Source: Neotamlana laminarinivorans
GTDB lineage: Bacteria > Bacteroidota > Bacteroidia > Flavobacteriales > Flavobacteriaceae
NCBI RefSeq assembly: GCF_020523925.1
Contig: NZ_JAJAPW010000001.1
Location: 124,001 to 188,000 of the forward strand
Reading direction: 5' to 3'
Length of the DNA: 64,000 nucleotides
Part shown: positions 1 to 9,710 of the stretch, piece by piece
How the letters are laid out: each line of letters starts with the position of its first letter
Numbering within the stretch: the stretch's first letter is position 1
Notes under the pieces: generated by a model
Told to the model about the DNA's origin: nothing
The model's database searches: none
Seen by the model: only the letters and a program-made list of their open reading frames with translations
Position numbers and translations under genes: made by a program

Positions 1-1
1 A

Positions 2-508
2 GTAGTATCAATGGCTATCATTGTTTCGGCCGCATCAATGCAAGGAAACAATATTAGCAATGCATCAGATTTAGCAAAAGGTTTAGAGCCTTTATTTGGT
101 AGTTTTGCAAAATATTTTCTAGCTATTGGCTTATTTGCTGCAGGTTTAACAAGTGCAATTACAGCGCCTTTAGCAGCTGCTTATGTGGCTAGTGGGTGTT
201 TTGGTTGGTCGTCTCATTTAAAAAGTAAAAAGTTTCAATCGGTCTGGGCAATTGTTTTAATTTTAGGTGTTATATTTTCATCAGTAGGCATAAAACCTAT
301 CGATATTATAAAATTTGCTCAAGTTTCTAATGGAATTTTACTACCGTTTATGGCTGTAATTTTATTATGGTTAGTTAACAAATCATCGGTTTTAGGAGCA
401 TTTAAAAATTCATTAAAGCAAAATATATTGGCTATTTTAATTCTGTTAATTAGTATTTTACTTTCGGTAGCAACAATTAACAAAATATTCAACTTCAACT
501 TATTTTAA
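2..508 (+). CDS. Nramp-family divalent metal transporter, C-terminal part (5'-truncated by window)
   Basis: The reading frame is open from the first bases of the window, so the gene begins upstream; the ATG at 11 is internal. The visible ~168 residues form about five hydrophobic segments with short charged loops, and the segment around GLFAAGLTSAITAPLAAAY resembles a late membrane helix of Nramp-type carriers. The stop overlaps the pxpA start (ATG at 508), so it is translationally coupled to the 5-oxoprolinase genes. Nramp-like proteins often sit next to pxpABC in Bacteroidota, which suggests uptake of the substrate or of a cofactor ion (inference). The family assignment rests on the C-terminal half and on context. 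The metal-binding helices that would prove it lie outside the window. Confidence 0.7.
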   Translation, partial: VVSMAIIVSAASMQGNNISNASDLAKGLEPLFGSFAKYFLAIGLFAAGLTSAITAPLAAAYVASGCFGWSSHLKSKKFQSVWAIVLILGVIFSSVGIKPIDIIKFAQVSNGILLPFMAVILLWLVNKSSVLGAFKNSLKQNILAILILLISILLSVATINKIFNFNLF

Positions 509-1245
509 TGCAAAATATAATCGATATAAATGCCGATGTAGGTGAAGGAATAAACAACGAAGCGCAATTAATACCGCTAGTTTCGTCTTGTAATATTGCT
601 TGTGGTGGTCATGCAGGTGATGAAGAAACGATGCAAACCGTTGTAAAACTAGCGAAACAACATCATGTTAAAATAGGTGCGCATCCATCGTATCCAGATA
701 AAGAAAACTTTGGAAGAGTTATTGTTGACATGCCTTTTAATGATTTAGTTGAATCTTTAAAAAATCAAATTGAAATTTTAATAAAGATTATAAATGAAGA
801 AAACTTAAAACTTCATCATATAAAACCTCACGGTGCACTTTATAATTATGCTGCAATTAACACCGAAGCAGCTACAGCGGTAGTTGAAGTAATGAAGCAA
901 TTATCTATTAAAGTTAAATTGTATGCGCCATATAAATCGGTTTTAGCAGATTTGGCTATTAAAAATAATATTGAAGTTGTTTTTGAAGCTTTTGTCGATA
1001 GAAATTATAATCCCGATTTAACTTTAGTGTCCAGAAACCAGGAAAATGCAGTTATTAAAGATGAAAAATTGGTGTTTAACCATGTTTATAAAATGTTTAC
1101 TCAACAAAAAGTATTAACTATAAAAAACACAGAAACACCAATAAAGGCGCAAACATTTTGTGTGCATGGAGACAACCCCAAAGCCATACAATTAATAAAA
1201 TATTTAGTGATTCAGTTAAAAAGTAAAGGCATATTTATTAGTTAG
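508..1245 (+). CDS. pxpA: 5-oxoprolinase subunit A (LamB/YcsF family)
   Basis: The 245-residue protein matches the LamB/YcsF family in length. It opens with the family signature DINADVGEG (residues ~6-14), followed by NIACGGHAGD (~30-39), KIGAHPSYPDKENFGR (~56-71) and HIKPHGALYN (~108-117). PxpA works with PxpB and PxpC to hydrolyse 5-oxo-L-proline (pyroglutamate) to glutamate using ATP, in the cytoplasm. The gene overlaps the upstream transporter by one base and is 3 bp from pxpB, so the four genes form one operon. No motif is missing. Confidence 0.95.
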   Translation: MQNIIDINADVGEGINNEAQLIPLVSSCNIACGGHAGDEETMQTVVKLAKQHHVKIGAHPSYPDKENFGRVIVDMPFNDLVESLKNQIEILIKIINEENLKLHHIKPHGALYNYAAINTEAATAVVEVMKQLSIKVKLYAPYKSVLADLAIKNNIEVVFEAFVDRNYNPDLTLVSRNQENAVIKDEKLVFNHVYKMFTQQKVLTIKNTETPIKAQTFCVHGDNPKAIQLIKYLVIQLKSKGIFIS

Positions 1246-1248
1246 TTT

Positions 1249-1980
1249 ATGAGTTATAATTTAACATATAAGCAATTTAATGAACGTTCCATTTTAATTG
1301 AATGGCCTAAAACCATTGATGAAGATATTTTAAATGATGTTTTACAATTTAAAGCGAAAATAAAAGCTTTAGAAATGTTTGAAATTACGGTGATAAAACA
1401 CGCGTATCAATCATTATTAATTCAGTTTAAAAATAACATTACAGATGTTGAAAGTTTAATAACTACGCTTAAAAGTATTTATCAATCTCAAACAGAAATC
1501 ATATCATTTCAAAATAAAATTTGGAAAATACCTGTGTGTTACGATCCGTTTTTTGGTATAGATTTAGCAAATTTAGCAAACAAAAAAGGTCTATCTATTG
1601 AAACGGTAATTGAAAAGCATTCGCAAGTTACTTACAAAGTCTATTTTATTGGTTTTTTACCAGGGTTTTTATATTTAGGCGGATTAGACAATGCTTTAGA
1701 AACACCACGAAAAGCGACACCACGTTTACAAATAGAAAAAGGATCTGTTGCTATTGGCGGAAATCAAACTGGAATTTACCCAAGCAATAGCCCTGGCGGT
1801 TGGAATATTATTGGGCAAACGCCTATTAATTTTTTTAACGTTAATAAAAGTGAGCCTTGTTTTGCTAGAGCAGGAGATGGTATAAAGTTTATCCCGGTTT
1901 CTAAAAAAGAGTTTTTAGATATTAAAACTTTAGTTGAACACGATGTTTATATTATAGAAAGCGAGGTGATTAATGATTAA
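1249..1980 (+). CDS. pxpB: 5-oxoprolinase subunit B (KipI family)
   Basis: This 243-residue protein has the allophanate-hydrolase subunit 1 signature: IGFLPGFLYLGGLD (~134-147), then TPRKATPRLQIEKGSVAIGG and the SPGGWNIIGQTP stretch (~183-194). The family forms the B subunit of the ATP-dependent 5-oxoprolinase complex; Bacillus KipI is a homologue that inhibits a sporulation kinase. The pxpA-pxpB-pxpC order makes the metabolic role much more likely here. The stop overlaps the pxpC start by 8 bp, consistent with equimolar B and C subunits. Confidence 0.94.
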   Translation: MSYNLTYKQFNERSILIEWPKTIDEDILNDVLQFKAKIKALEMFEITVIKHAYQSLLIQFKNNITDVESLITTLKSIYQSQTEIISFQNKIWKIPVCYDPFFGIDLANLANKKGLSIETVIEKHSQVTYKVYFIGFLPGFLYLGGLDNALETPRKATPRLQIEKGSVAIGGNQTGIYPSNSPGGWNIIGQTPINFFNVNKSEPCFARAGDGIKFIPVSKKEFLDIKTLVEHDVYIIESEVIND

Positions 1981-2821
1981 AGTAATAAATAGAGGTTTAT
2001 ATAGCACTGTGCAAGACTTTGGTCGTGAAAACTACCAAGACTTTGGTGTGCCATTTTCTGGAGTTATGGACAGAAAAGCAGCCGCTTTTGCTAATGCAAT
2101 TTTAGGCAATAAACCTAATACAGCTGTTTTAGAAATGACCATGCTAGGAGCAAAACTTCTGTTTACTAAACCAACTTTAATCGCTATTTCTGGTGCAAAC
2201 ATGTCGCCTAAGTTAAATAACAAAGCCATTACTATAAATAAGGCTGTTGCTGTAAATTCAGGAGATATTTTGTCTTTTGGTAAACTACAAAAGGGGTTTA
2301 GGTGTTATTTAGCAGTTTTAGGCGGAATAAAATCTGATAAAGTATTGGGAAGTCAATCGATGTATTCTGGTATCACAAAAACATATGTTTTAGAAAATAA
2401 TGATGAAATAGAGTTTGATGATTTAAACACGAACTTTAAACCTGCATTCGCTTCCATTAGGTTTAATGATGCCTATCTAGAAAAAAACAATATAAACGTG
2501 TTTAAAGGTCCCGAGTTTAATTTACTAACCAAGGAACAGCAAGGTCAATTATTATCACAAGAATTTAGTATTTCAAAAGATAATAACCGTATGGCATATC
2601 AATTAAACGAAGTTCTTCCCAATAATTTAAAACCCATTATAACATCGTTGGTTTTACCAGGTACGGTGCAATTAACACCAGCAGGAAAACTCATTATTTT
2701 AATGCGCGATTGCCAAACTACAGGTGGTTATCCCAGAGTTTTACAGCTTAGCGAAGCTTCAATTAATGTTTTATCTCAGAAATTTACGCATCAAAAAATT
2801 ACTTTCAACTTAAAATATTAG
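1973..2821 (+). CDS. pxpC: 5-oxoprolinase subunit C (KipA, biotin-dependent carboxyltransferase-like)
   Basis: The 282-residue protein belongs to the allophanate-hydrolase subunit 2 family. The N-terminus carries the signature GLYSTVQDFGRENYQDFGVP (~8-27) followed by SGVMDRKAAAFANAILGN. It forms a complex with PxpB and completes the pyroglutamate-cleaving enzyme. It starts inside the last codons of pxpB. No clear terminator follows; a lipoprotein gene begins 40 bp downstream on the same strand and may be cotranscribed. The name carboxyltransferase is a fold-based label, and no biotin attachment site is present here. Confidence 0.94.
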   Translation: MIKVINRGLYSTVQDFGRENYQDFGVPFSGVMDRKAAAFANAILGNKPNTAVLEMTMLGAKLLFTKPTLIAISGANMSPKLNNKAITINKAVAVNSGDILSFGKLQKGFRCYLAVLGGIKSDKVLGSQSMYSGITKTYVLENNDEIEFDDLNTNFKPAFASIRFNDAYLEKNNINVFKGPEFNLLTKEQQGQLLSQEFSISKDNNRMAYQLNEVLPNNLKPIITSLVLPGTVQLTPAGKLIILMRDCQTTGGYPRVLQLSEASINVLSQKFTHQKITFNLKY

Positions 2822-2861
2822 GTTACATCATTTTTTCCGACTTTAAAATAAACGAACCATC

Positions 2862-3605
2862 ATGCCTTACAAAAATATCATCATATTAATTTTTACATGT
2901 TTAGCTTTTAGTTGTAAAACGGAACAACCTAATGCTAACGAAATTATAAATACATCAATTTTAAAATCTGGAGGTGAAACACTTAAAAACGCGGTTCTAG
3001 ACTTCGATTTTAGAGACAAACATTACAAAGCAAAACGGGCAGGAGGTAAGTTTGAGTTTCAGCGTGTTTTTAGCGATTCTATAGGTGTCGTGAAGGATGT
3101 TTTAAACAACTCTAGTTTTAAAAGATATATTAATGATACTTTAGTTGATGTTGATAAAAAGAAGGCCGATGCTTATACAAGCTCTGTGAATTCTGTACAT
3201 TATTTTTCGGTGTTGCCTTATGGTTTAAATGATAAGGCTGTGAATAAAACGTTTTTAGCTGAAGTTGAAGTTAAAGGTAAAACTTACTATAAAATAAAAG
3301 TAACATTTAATGAAGAAGGCGGTGGTGAAGATTTTGATGATGAATTTATTTATTGGATAAATAAGAACACATTTTTTGTTGATTATTTAGCCTATTCGTA
3401 CGCTGAAGCTACCGGAAGAGGTTATAGGTTTAGAGAGGCTTATAACGAACGGTTTTTAAATGGTGTAAGGATGGTAGATTACAATAATTACAAACCTAAA
3501 GAAAATGATATAACTCTAGGAAATTTAGACCTATTATTTGAAAAAGGTGAATTAACGTTGCTGTCTAAAATAGAGTTAGAAGCAGTTAAAGTATCTCCAA
3601 TTTAA
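2862..3605 (+). CDS. DUF6503-like lipoprotein
   Basis: The 247-residue protein starts with a short hydrophobic signal ending in a lipobox-like LAFSC, so it is probably anchored to the membrane by Cys18. The rest is a soluble beta-rich domain with alternating charged strands (for example [19 protein letters not shown]), matching my recollection of the flavobacterial DUF6503 family. The function is unknown. It lies 40 bp after pxpC in the same direction, and its last 4 bp overlap the convergent deoD. The family name is tentative; the lipoprotein call is stronger. Confidence 0.7.
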   Translation: MPYKNIIILIFTCLAFSCKTEQPNANEIINTSILKSGGETLKNAVLDFDFRDKHYKAKRAGGKFEFQRVFSDSIGVVKDVLNNSSFKRYINDTLVDVDKKKADAYTSSVNSVHYFSVLPYGLNDKAVNKTFLAEVEVKGKTYYKIKVTFNEEGGGEDFDDEFIYWINKNTFFVDYLAYSYAEATGRGYRFREAYNERFLNGVRMVDYNNYKPKENDITLGNLDLLFEKGELTLLSKIELEAVKVSPI

Positions 3606-4300
3606 GCAAGCTCCAAAGCAATTTCAATCATATTCTTAAAGGTTGTTTCTCGTTCTTTACTCGTGGTTTTTTCTCCTGTAACTAAAGAATCTGAAATGGT
3701 TAAAATAGCAAGCGCATTAGCGTTATGTTTTGCTGCTACTGTGTATAAACCAGCAGCTTCCATTTCTACACAAAGTACACCAAATTCAGCCCATTTTTTG
3801 TACGAATTAAAATCGTCTGCATAAAATTCATCCGATGATAATACATTACCAGCTTTAAAAACTATTTTTTTAGTATTAGCTGCATCTATGGCTTTTTTAA
3901 ATAAATTAAAGCTTGCTGTTGGTGCGTAGTTTGCACCAGTAAAGCGTAAGTTATTTATACCAGAGTTAGATGAAGCCGACATTGCTATAACAATATCTCG
4001 AACTTTTACATCTTTTCTATAAGAACCCGCACTGCCTACACGTATTAAATTTTTTACTCCAAACTCAGTTATAAGTTCATTAGCATAAATAGAAATTGAT
4101 GGAATACCCATACCAGTACCCATAACAGAAATAGTTTTTTCGTTATAAGTACCTGTGTAACCAAACATATTTCTAACTGTATTAAAGCATACAGGGTTAT
4201 CTAAATATGTTTCAGCAATCCACTTTGCTCTTAGTGGGTCGCCTGGTAATAAAATGGTTTCTGCAATATCGCCTTTTACAGCGTCAATGTGTATACTCAT
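3602..4300 (-). CDS. deoD: Purine-nucleoside phosphorylase DeoD-type
   Basis: This 232-residue protein is typical in size for hexameric DeoD phosphorylases. Motifs include [14 protein letters not shown] (~18-31, phosphate site), [17 protein letters not shown] (~61-77), [10 protein letters not shown] (nucleoside-binding Met-Glu) and ISDSLVTGE near the C-terminus. It cleaves purine (deoxy)nucleosides with phosphate in the cytoplasm, giving the base and (deoxy)ribose-1-phosphate. It starts 3 bp after deoC, so the two are one operon for deoxyribonucleoside salvage. Confidence 0.94.
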   Translation of the reverse strand: MSIHIDAVKGDIAETILLPGDPLRAKWIAETYLDNPVCFNTVRNMFGYTGTYNEKTISVMGTGMGIPSISIYANELITEFGVKNLIRVGSAGSYRKDVKVRDIVIAMSASSNSGINNLRFTGANYAPTASFNLFKKAIDAANTKKIVFKAGNVLSSDEFYADDFNSYKKWAEFGVLCVEMEAAGLYTVAAKHNANALAILTISDSLVTGEKTTSKERETTFKNMIEIALELA

Positions 4301-4303
4301 ATT

Positions 4304-4966
4304 TTAATAGTTAGAGTTTGATGTTTCTCCAGATATAATAGCAATACCAGAGGATGTGCCTAAACGTTCTGCCCCTAAATTAATGAATGCCACAGCGGTT
4401 TCAGCATTTTTTATACCTCCAGAAGCTTTTACTTTAGCTTTATTTCCAGTAATTTGTTTCATTAATTTTACATGATGTAAAGTTGCTCCGGCCGTACCAA
4501 ATCCGGTAGAAGTTTTAATAAAATCTGCTCCATTATTGATAGAAATTTCGCTGGCTTGTATAATTTCAGAGTCAGTTAAATAACAAGTCTCTAAAATAAC
4601 TTTTAAAATGGTATTAGGCATTATTGTTTTTACGGCTTTAATATCTTGGGCAACAGCATCAAAATCGTTGCTTTTAATTAAACCTATATTTATAACCATG
4701 TCAATTTCATCTGCCCCGTTTTTAATAGCGTCTTTAGTTTCTTCAACTTTTGCATGAGTGCTCATAGCTCCTAAAGGAAAACCTATAACGCTACAAACCT
4801 TAACATTAGTATTTTCAAGCTGTTTTTTGGCTAATTGTACATAACAGCTATTTACACATACCGAGAAAAACTGATGTGTTTTTGCTTCGTTGCATAGTGT
4901 TATTATGTCTTCTTTGGTTGCTGTTGGTTTTAGTAAGGTGTGATCTATAAATTTATTTAAATCCAT
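4304..4966 (-). CDS. deoC: Deoxyribose-phosphate aldolase
   Basis: The 220-residue protein is a class I aldolase that splits 2-deoxyribose-5-phosphate into glyceraldehyde-3-phosphate and acetaldehyde. The N-terminal FIDHTLLKP, the EIDMVINIG segment, the Schiff-base lysine in ADFIKTSTGFGTAG and the second lysine in KVKASGGIK (equivalent to E. coli Lys201) are all present, so it should be active. It is followed by deoD 3 bp downstream. A long hairpin lies just upstream, separating it from a second deoC-like gene. Confidence 0.94.
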   Translation of the reverse strand: MDLNKFIDHTLLKPTATKEDIITLCNEAKTHQFFSVCVNSCYVQLAKKQLENTNVKVCSVIGFPLGAMSTHAKVEETKDAIKNGADEIDMVINIGLIKSNDFDAVAQDIKAVKTIMPNTILKVILETCYLTDSEIIQASEISINNGADFIKTSTGFGTAGATLHHVKLMKQITGNKAKVKASGGIKNAETAVAFINLGAERLGTSSGIAIISGETSNSNY

Positions 4967-4976
4967 TTATAAAAAA

Positions 4977-5038
4977 TTAAGGGAATAATATTTATTAAAA
5001 AGAAAGTATTCTTTCAAAAATAAATATTATTCCCTTAA
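4977..5038. terminator. Long perfect hairpin between the two deoC-like genes
   Basis: TTAAGGGAATAATATTTATT (4977-4996) and its exact reverse complement (5019-5038) form a 20-bp stem. The 22-base spacer contains a second small hairpin, GAAAG-TATT-CTTTC (5002-5015). It lies between two genes on the minus strand, 10 bp upstream of the deoC ATG. It could end or attenuate transcription from the upstream deoC-like gene, or be an mRNA processing or stability element. There is no long T-tract after the stem, so classic intrinsic termination is not certain. Confidence 0.6.
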
Positions 5039-5059
5039 AAATATAAATAAGGTGTAAAT

Positions 5060-5818
5060 TTAATTATTTAGTTCGGTGGTTTTAGAGGTGATAATATCGG
5101 TATTACTATTTGGATTATCTTTTTTCTCTAAATTCTCAATATACTGCTTAAAAATTTTAGAATTTCTGGCTTGTTGTGTTTTGTTTACTTGCATTACATT
5201 AGCGTTTGTGCCAACCAAATCTGCACCCATTTCAATATATTTTAAAATAGTTTCGTAATCATCTATACCATCAGAAGCAATAATTTTAATTCTGTTTTTA
5301 ACCGTTTTTTTAATAATTTTTACAGCTGTAAGTGTTGCTCCTCCTTTAGCAAATCCACTAGAGGTTTTTATAAAATCTACTTGAGCATCCATGCATATTT
5401 CGCATACCTTAATAATTTCATTTTTTGTTAATTCTGAAATTTCAATTGTTGCTTTTAAAGGTACATCTCCAATGGCACGTTTAACTTCAAAAATATCTTT
5501 TAAAACCGAAACGTAATTTCTACTTTTTAGATAGCCTAAATTAATAGCCATATCGATTTCGTTGGCACCATCATTTATAGCGGTTTTGGCTTCAAAAATT
5601 TTAGTTTTGGTATCGGCAAATCCAAAAGGAAAACCAACAGTAGCACAAATTTTAATTTCGCTTCCTGCTAATAATTGTTTTGCTAAAGGAACATAACAGC
5701 TATTTAATGTTACAGCGTAGTTCCCATTTTTTTTGGCATTATAGCAATGGTCTATAATTTCGTGTTCGGTAGTTGAGGGCGCTACAATTGAGTAATCAAT
5801 AAAATGTGATATATTCAT
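5060..5818 (-). CDS. Divergent DeoC-family protein lacking the second active-site lysine
   Basis: The 252-residue protein aligns with the neighbouring DeoC along most of its length: FIDYSIVAP for FIDHTLLKP, NEIDMAINLG, and the Schiff-base lysine in VDFIKTSSGFAKGG. Where DeoC has KVKASGGIK, this protein reads KIIASDGID, so the lysine equivalent to E. coli Lys201 is isoleucine and the SGG phosphate-binding motif is SDG. A Ser/Thr/Asn-rich C-terminal tail of ~30 residues is extra. It is probably an ancient duplicate with changed substrate or lowered activity. It precedes deoC and deoD on the same strand, so a role with them is likely. Confidence 0.85.
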   Translation of the reverse strand: MNISHFIDYSIVAPSTTEHEIIDHCYNAKKNGNYAVTLNSCYVPLAKQLLAGSEIKICATVGFPFGFADTKTKIFEAKTAINDGANEIDMAINLGYLKSRNYVSVLKDIFEVKRAIGDVPLKATIEISELTKNEIIKVCEICMDAQVDFIKTSSGFAKGGATLTAVKIIKKTVKNRIKIIASDGIDDYETILKYIEMGADLVGTNANVMQVNKTQQARNSKIFKQYIENLEKKDNPNSNTDIITSKTTELNN

Positions 5819-6149
5819 TCGTTCGTTTTAGGGTTAATTATGTAATAAATAACTTTCAAGAGAAGTAGGGTTCTTGTAAGTTATCTTACGGCTAATGTAT
5901 AAATAAAAACTAACCGTTTATCGAGGAATACTTTGTTTTTTGTTAACAAGAGATTGTTGATTTTTATTATAAACCTCATGTTTTTTTATACAATAAAATA
6001 AATGTTAAAAATCCAGTAATGTAAGGTGTTGTCTATCAGAGTCGAGGATTTTGTGTTAAAAAACTAGCCTGGTTTAAGTTGTTAAATCAGGCTAGTTTTT
6101 ATTGTTATTTTATGTTAATTTTAGCTATGTATTTCATCGAAAAAATGTG
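5819..6149. other. Gene-free spacer between clpB and the deoC-like gene
   Basis: This 331-bp spacer is AT-rich. It contains the clpB terminator (6060-6100) and must hold the promoter of the leftward deo genes, but I see no clear TAnnTTTG element. A short inverted repeat GTAAG-TTAT-CTTAC (5876-5889) lies 58 bp upstream of the deoC-like start and is the only operator-like feature. No tRNA or ORF was recognised. Confidence 0.5.
6060..6100 (-). terminator. Intrinsic terminator of clpB
   Basis: AAACTAGCCTG (6061-6071) pairs with CAGGCTAGTTT (6088-6098), extended by TTTAA/TTAAA inside the loop. Read on the minus strand the stem is followed by a run of six T. It lies about 50 bp after the clpB stop codon. 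Confidence 0.85.
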
Positions 6150-8756
6150 CTAAAATTCTTCTTTTACTAATTCTCCTTGATTACGAAACACTAATTTTTC
6201 ATCAAAAGCATCTAATAAAATAATACTATCTGTGGTTACTTTACCAGCTAAAATTTCTTTACTTAAAGCGTTTAAAACTTCTTTTTGTATGATTCGTTTT
6301 ACTGGTCTTGCTCCATACTCTGGATTGTATCCTTTTTTAGCTAAATATTGAATAGCTTCTTGAGTGGCATCAAAAGTAATACCTTGTTTGGCAATCATTT
6401 TTGTAATAGCTTTAAGCTGAAGCCCCACAATATCTACAATGTTTTCTTTAGATAGAGGTGTGAACATTACAGTGTCGTCTATACGGTTTAAAAACTCGGG
6501 GCGAACACTTTGTTTTAACAACCCTAAAACATCTACTTTTGCGGCTTCTATTGCCGAATCAATATCTTTTGTAGCCTCAAATCGCTCTTGTATTATATGG
6601 CTTCCCATATTTGAAGTCATGATAATAATAGTGTTTTTAAAATCGGCAATTCTGCCTTTATTATCTGTTAAATGGCCTTCGTCTAAAACTTGTAAAAGGA
6701 TATTAAATGTATCTGGGTGTGCTTTTTCAATTTCATCTAAAAGTACAACAGAATAAGGTTTACGTCTAACAGCTTCGGTTAATTGTCCGCCTTCATCGTA
6801 ACCAACATATCCTGGAGGTGCTCCAACCAAACGGCTTACAGCATGACGCTCTTGGTATTCGCTCATATCTATTCTAGTCATTGCATTTTCGTCATCAAAT
6901 AAATATTCTGCGAGAGCCTTGGCAAGTTCGGTTTTACCAACACCCGTAGTACCAAGAAATAAAAATGTTCCTATAGGTTTTTGCGGATTTTGTAATCCGG
7001 CACGACTACGGCGCACAGCATCACTTACAGCTTCTATAGCTTCTTCTTGGCCAACAACACGTTTGTGTAACTCATCTTCTAATTTTAAAAGTTTTTCACG
7101 CTCGCTTTGTATCATTTTTGTAACAGGAATTCCTGTCCACTTCGCTACAACTTCGGCAATATCTTCATAAGTAACTTCTTCTTTAATTAAGGAGTTTTCA
7201 GATTGTGCTTGTAATTGTTTTTGGTACGTTTCAAGAGCTTCTTGGGCTTCTTTAATTTTGCCATAGCGTAATTCTGCTACTTTGCCATAATTACCTTCAC
7301 GTTCGGCGCGTTCGGCTTCTAGTTTGTAGTTTTCAATATCTTGTTTTGTATTTTGGATATTATCTACAACTTCTTTTTCGCTTTTCCATTTGGCATTAAT
7401 TTCGTTGCGAGCTTCTTTAAGGTTTGCTAAATCGCTTCTCAAAGATTTTAATTTAGTTTCATCCTTCTCTCGTTTAATGGCTTCAATTTCAATTTCTAAC
7501 TGCATAATTTTTCTGTCCATCACATCTAATTCTTCTGGTTTAGAATTGATTTCCATACGCAATTTTGAAGCTGCTTCATCCATTAAATCAATAGCCTTGT
7601 CTGGTAAATATCTATTGGTTATGTACCGTGTAGATAGCTCTACTGCACCAATAATTGCCTCGTCTTTTATACGAACTTTATGGTGTGTTTCGTACTTTTC
7701 TTTAATACCTCTTAAAATAGAAATTGCACTTTCTGTATCTGGCTCGTCTACCATTACTTTTTGGAAACGACGCTCTAGTGCTTTATCTTTTTCAAAGTAT
7801 TTTTGATACTCATCAAGGGTTGTTGCACCAATAGCTCTTAATTCACCACGTGCTAAAGCGGGTTTTAAAATATTTGCAGCATCCATGGCGCCTTGGCCAC
7901 CACCAGCACCAACAAGTGTGTGAATTTCATCTATAAATAGAACAATATCGCCTTCGCTTGTTGTTACTTCTTTTATAACGGCTTTTAAGCGTTCTTCAAA
8001 TTCACCTTTATATTTTGCACCAGCGATAAGAGCACCCATATCTAGGGCGAAAATTTGCTTATCCTTTAGGTTTTCTGGAATATCGCCATCTATAATTCTA
8101 TGTGCTAAACCTTCAGCAATGGCTGTTTTACCAGTACCAGGTTCGCCAACCAAAATAGGATTGTTTTTGGTACGACGAGATAAAATTTGAAGAATTCTAC
8201 GAATTTCCTCATCTCGACCAATAACTGGGTCTAGTTTTCCATCTTTAGCCAATTGGTTTAAGTTTTTGGCATATTTGTTAAGCGAATTATAGGTGTCTTC
8301 TTGACTTTGAGAGGTTACGTTTTCGCCTTGTCTTAATTCTTCAATTGCTGCATTTAAAGTTGAGGTAGTAACACCTTGATCTTTTAGCATTTGAGCAATT
8401 TTACTTTTAGATTTAAAAATAGCTAAAATTAAATGTTCTATAGATACAAAGTCATCTTTTTTGTTTTTTGCAATAATTGAAGCCTCATTTAATGTTTTTC
8501 CGGCTTCTCTCGATAGCATTAAGTCTGTTCCAGATACTTTTGCAAAACTTTCTAGTTGTTTATCTAAAGCTTGTTTTAAAATACTAACGTTTACATTTAG
8601 TTTTTTAAGTATAAATGGAAGAACGTTTTCATCTACTTCAAAAATTCCTTTGAAAAGATGTTCGTTATCTATTTGTTGATGGCCAAAACTTTGCGCTATT
8701 TGTTGCGCTTGTTGTATGGCTTCTTGCGATTTTATTGTATAATTATTAAAGTTCAT
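6150..8756 (-). CDS. clpB: ATP-dependent chaperone ClpB (Hsp100 disaggregase)
   Basis: At 868 residues it has the full ClpB architecture: paired N-terminal repeats (~1-145), first AAA+ module with Walker [10 protein letters not shown] (~205) and Walker B VLFIDEIH, a coiled-coil middle domain (~400-530), a second AAA+ module with [16 protein letters not shown] (~605) and [11 protein letters not shown], and a C-terminal small domain. ClpB works in the cytoplasm with DnaK to rescue aggregated proteins. There is no ClpP-binding IGF loop that I could recognise, consistent with ClpB rather than ClpA/C. It is monocistronic, ends at a strong terminator, and is divergent from ytxJ. Confidence 0.97.
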   Translation of the reverse strand: MNFNNYTIKSQEAIQQAQQIAQSFGHQQIDNEHLFKGIFEVDENVLPFILKKLNVNVSILKQALDKQLESFAKVSGTDLMLSREAGKTLNEASIIAKNKKDDFVSIEHLILAIFKSKSKIAQMLKDQGVTTSTLNAAIEELRQGENVTSQSQEDTYNSLNKYAKNLNQLAKDGKLDPVIGRDEEIRRILQILSRRTKNNPILVGEPGTGKTAIAEGLAHRIIDGDIPENLKDKQIFALDMGALIAGAKYKGEFEERLKAVIKEVTTSEGDIVLFIDEIHTLVGAGGGQGAMDAANILKPALARGELRAIGATTLDEYQKYFEKDKALERRFQKVMVDEPDTESAISILRGIKEKYETHHKVRIKDEAIIGAVELSTRYITNRYLPDKAIDLMDEAASKLRMEINSKPEELDVMDRKIMQLEIEIEAIKREKDETKLKSLRSDLANLKEARNEINAKWKSEKEVVDNIQNTKQDIENYKLEAERAEREGNYGKVAELRYGKIKEAQEALETYQKQLQAQSENSLIKEEVTYEDIAEVVAKWTGIPVTKMIQSEREKLLKLEDELHKRVVGQEEAIEAVSDAVRRSRAGLQNPQKPIGTFLFLGTTGVGKTELAKALAEYLFDDENAMTRIDMSEYQERHAVSRLVGAPPGYVGYDEGGQLTEAVRRKPYSVVLLDEIEKAHPDTFNILLQVLDEGHLTDNKGRIADFKNTIIIMTSNMGSHIIQERFEATKDIDSAIEAAKVDVLGLLKQSVRPEFLNRIDDTVMFTPLSKENIVDIVGLQLKAITKMIAKQGITFDATQEAIQYLAKKGYNPEYGARPVKRIIQKEVLNALSKEILAGKVTTDSIILLDAFDEKLVFRNQGELVKEEF

Positions 8757-8913
8757 AGCTTAAATTTGTTTTTCTTTACATTGGGTAATAGTCAATAATC
8801 TTACCAATACAATTTAAAAGACAAAATGTCGGTTTTTTACTTGTTTTAAATGACTTTTAGTCAGTGTGTAAGTAAAGTTAATAAAGTCGACTTAACAATA
8901 AAATTAAAATATA

Positions 8914-9303
8914 ATGGGAATTTTTAAAAATATATTTGGAGGCTCAGGTGAGCCTAAAGAAGAGAAAACTTTGCCTTGGATTGCTTTGAATAGTATTGAG
9001 CAACTTAGTGATATAGAAGTTAAATCGAAAACAAAACCTCAATTAATATTTAAACATTCTACACGATGCGGAATTAGTAGAATGGTAATGAATCAATTTA
9101 TTGATGCTTATAATTTTAGTGAAGATGACTTTGATTTATATTATCTTGATTTGCTTAATTATAGAGAAGTATCGAACGAGGTAGGTTATAAATTTCAAGT
9201 ATTACACCAATCGCCACAATTGTTAGTTATAAAAAACGGAACTGTAATGGTACATGAATCTCATGGAGCTATAAATGGTATAGATCTTAAAACTTATGCT
9301 TAA
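8914..9303 (+). CDS. ytxJ: Bacillithiol-system redox protein YtxJ (monothiol thioredoxin-like)
   Basis: The 129-residue thioredoxin-fold protein has the motif KHSTRCGISRMV (~50-61), with a single cysteine in place of the CxxC. YtxJ-family proteins (Bacillus YtxJ/BrxC) are linked to de-bacillithiolation of proteins. That suggests the organism uses bacillithiol (inference from the family). No signal peptide is visible, so it is cytoplasmic. It is divergent from clpB, with ~157 bp between, and is followed after 5 bp by a gamma-glutamylcyclotransferase-family gene. Both genes relate to thiol metabolism. Confidence 0.87.
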   Translation: MGIFKNIFGGSGEPKEEKTLPWIALNSIEQLSDIEVKSKTKPQLIFKHSTRCGISRMVMNQFIDAYNFSEDDFDLYYLDLLNYREVSNEVGYKFQVLHQSPQLLVIKNGTVMVHESHGAINGIDLKTYA

Positions 9304-9308
9304 CAGGT

Positions 9309-9704
9309 GTGAAAACGTCGTACTTATTTGTTTACGGAACACTGCTTGACCAGTTAGAAAATAACATGTCTGTTTTCTTAAGAGCCAATTCAAAAATTAT
9401 TGGTAAAGGCTATTTTTATGGAAAAGTTTATAAAATATCTTGGTATCCAGGGGCTATATTGTCAAATTTAAATACAGATAAAGTATATGGTACTTTGGTG
9501 CAACTAAATACTCCAGAGAACGCTTTACCTATTTTAGATGATTATGAAGGTTTTGTGCCAAATAACCCAAATAATAGTTTGTTTTTAAGAAAGCAGATTG
9601 GCGTTTATTTAAATGATATTGTTTATAAAGCGTGGGTTTATATTTATAATAAACCAGTTAACGAAGAAAACAGGATTTTTTCTGGAAATTTTTTAAAACA
9701 ATAA
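9309..9704 (+). CDS. Gamma-glutamylcyclotransferase-family protein (GTG start)
   Basis: The 131-residue protein opens with SYLFVYGTLL, the substrate-binding loop of the GGCT/AIG2 family, and contains a glutamate in LDDYEGF that fits the catalytic acid position. The start codon is GTG at 9309, 5 bp after ytxJ; no ATG is available before the YGTLL motif, so the GTG decides the N-terminus. Family members release 5-oxoproline from gamma-glutamyl compounds, but AIG2-like proteins vary in substrate. Its place next to ytxJ suggests a role in thiol or peptide turnover. Confidence 0.83.
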   Translation: MKTSYLFVYGTLLDQLENNMSVFLRANSKIIGKGYFYGKVYKISWYPGAILSNLNTDKVYGTLVQLNTPENALPILDDYEGFVPNNPNNSLFLRKQIGVYLNDIVYKAWVYIYNKPVNEENRIFSGNFLKQ

Positions 9705-9710
9705 TTGTAT

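Noticed and set aside
5876-5889. GTAAG-TTAT-CTTAC as an operator for the deo genes
   Set aside because: A five-base dyad in AT-rich DNA is too weak to call without a second copy.
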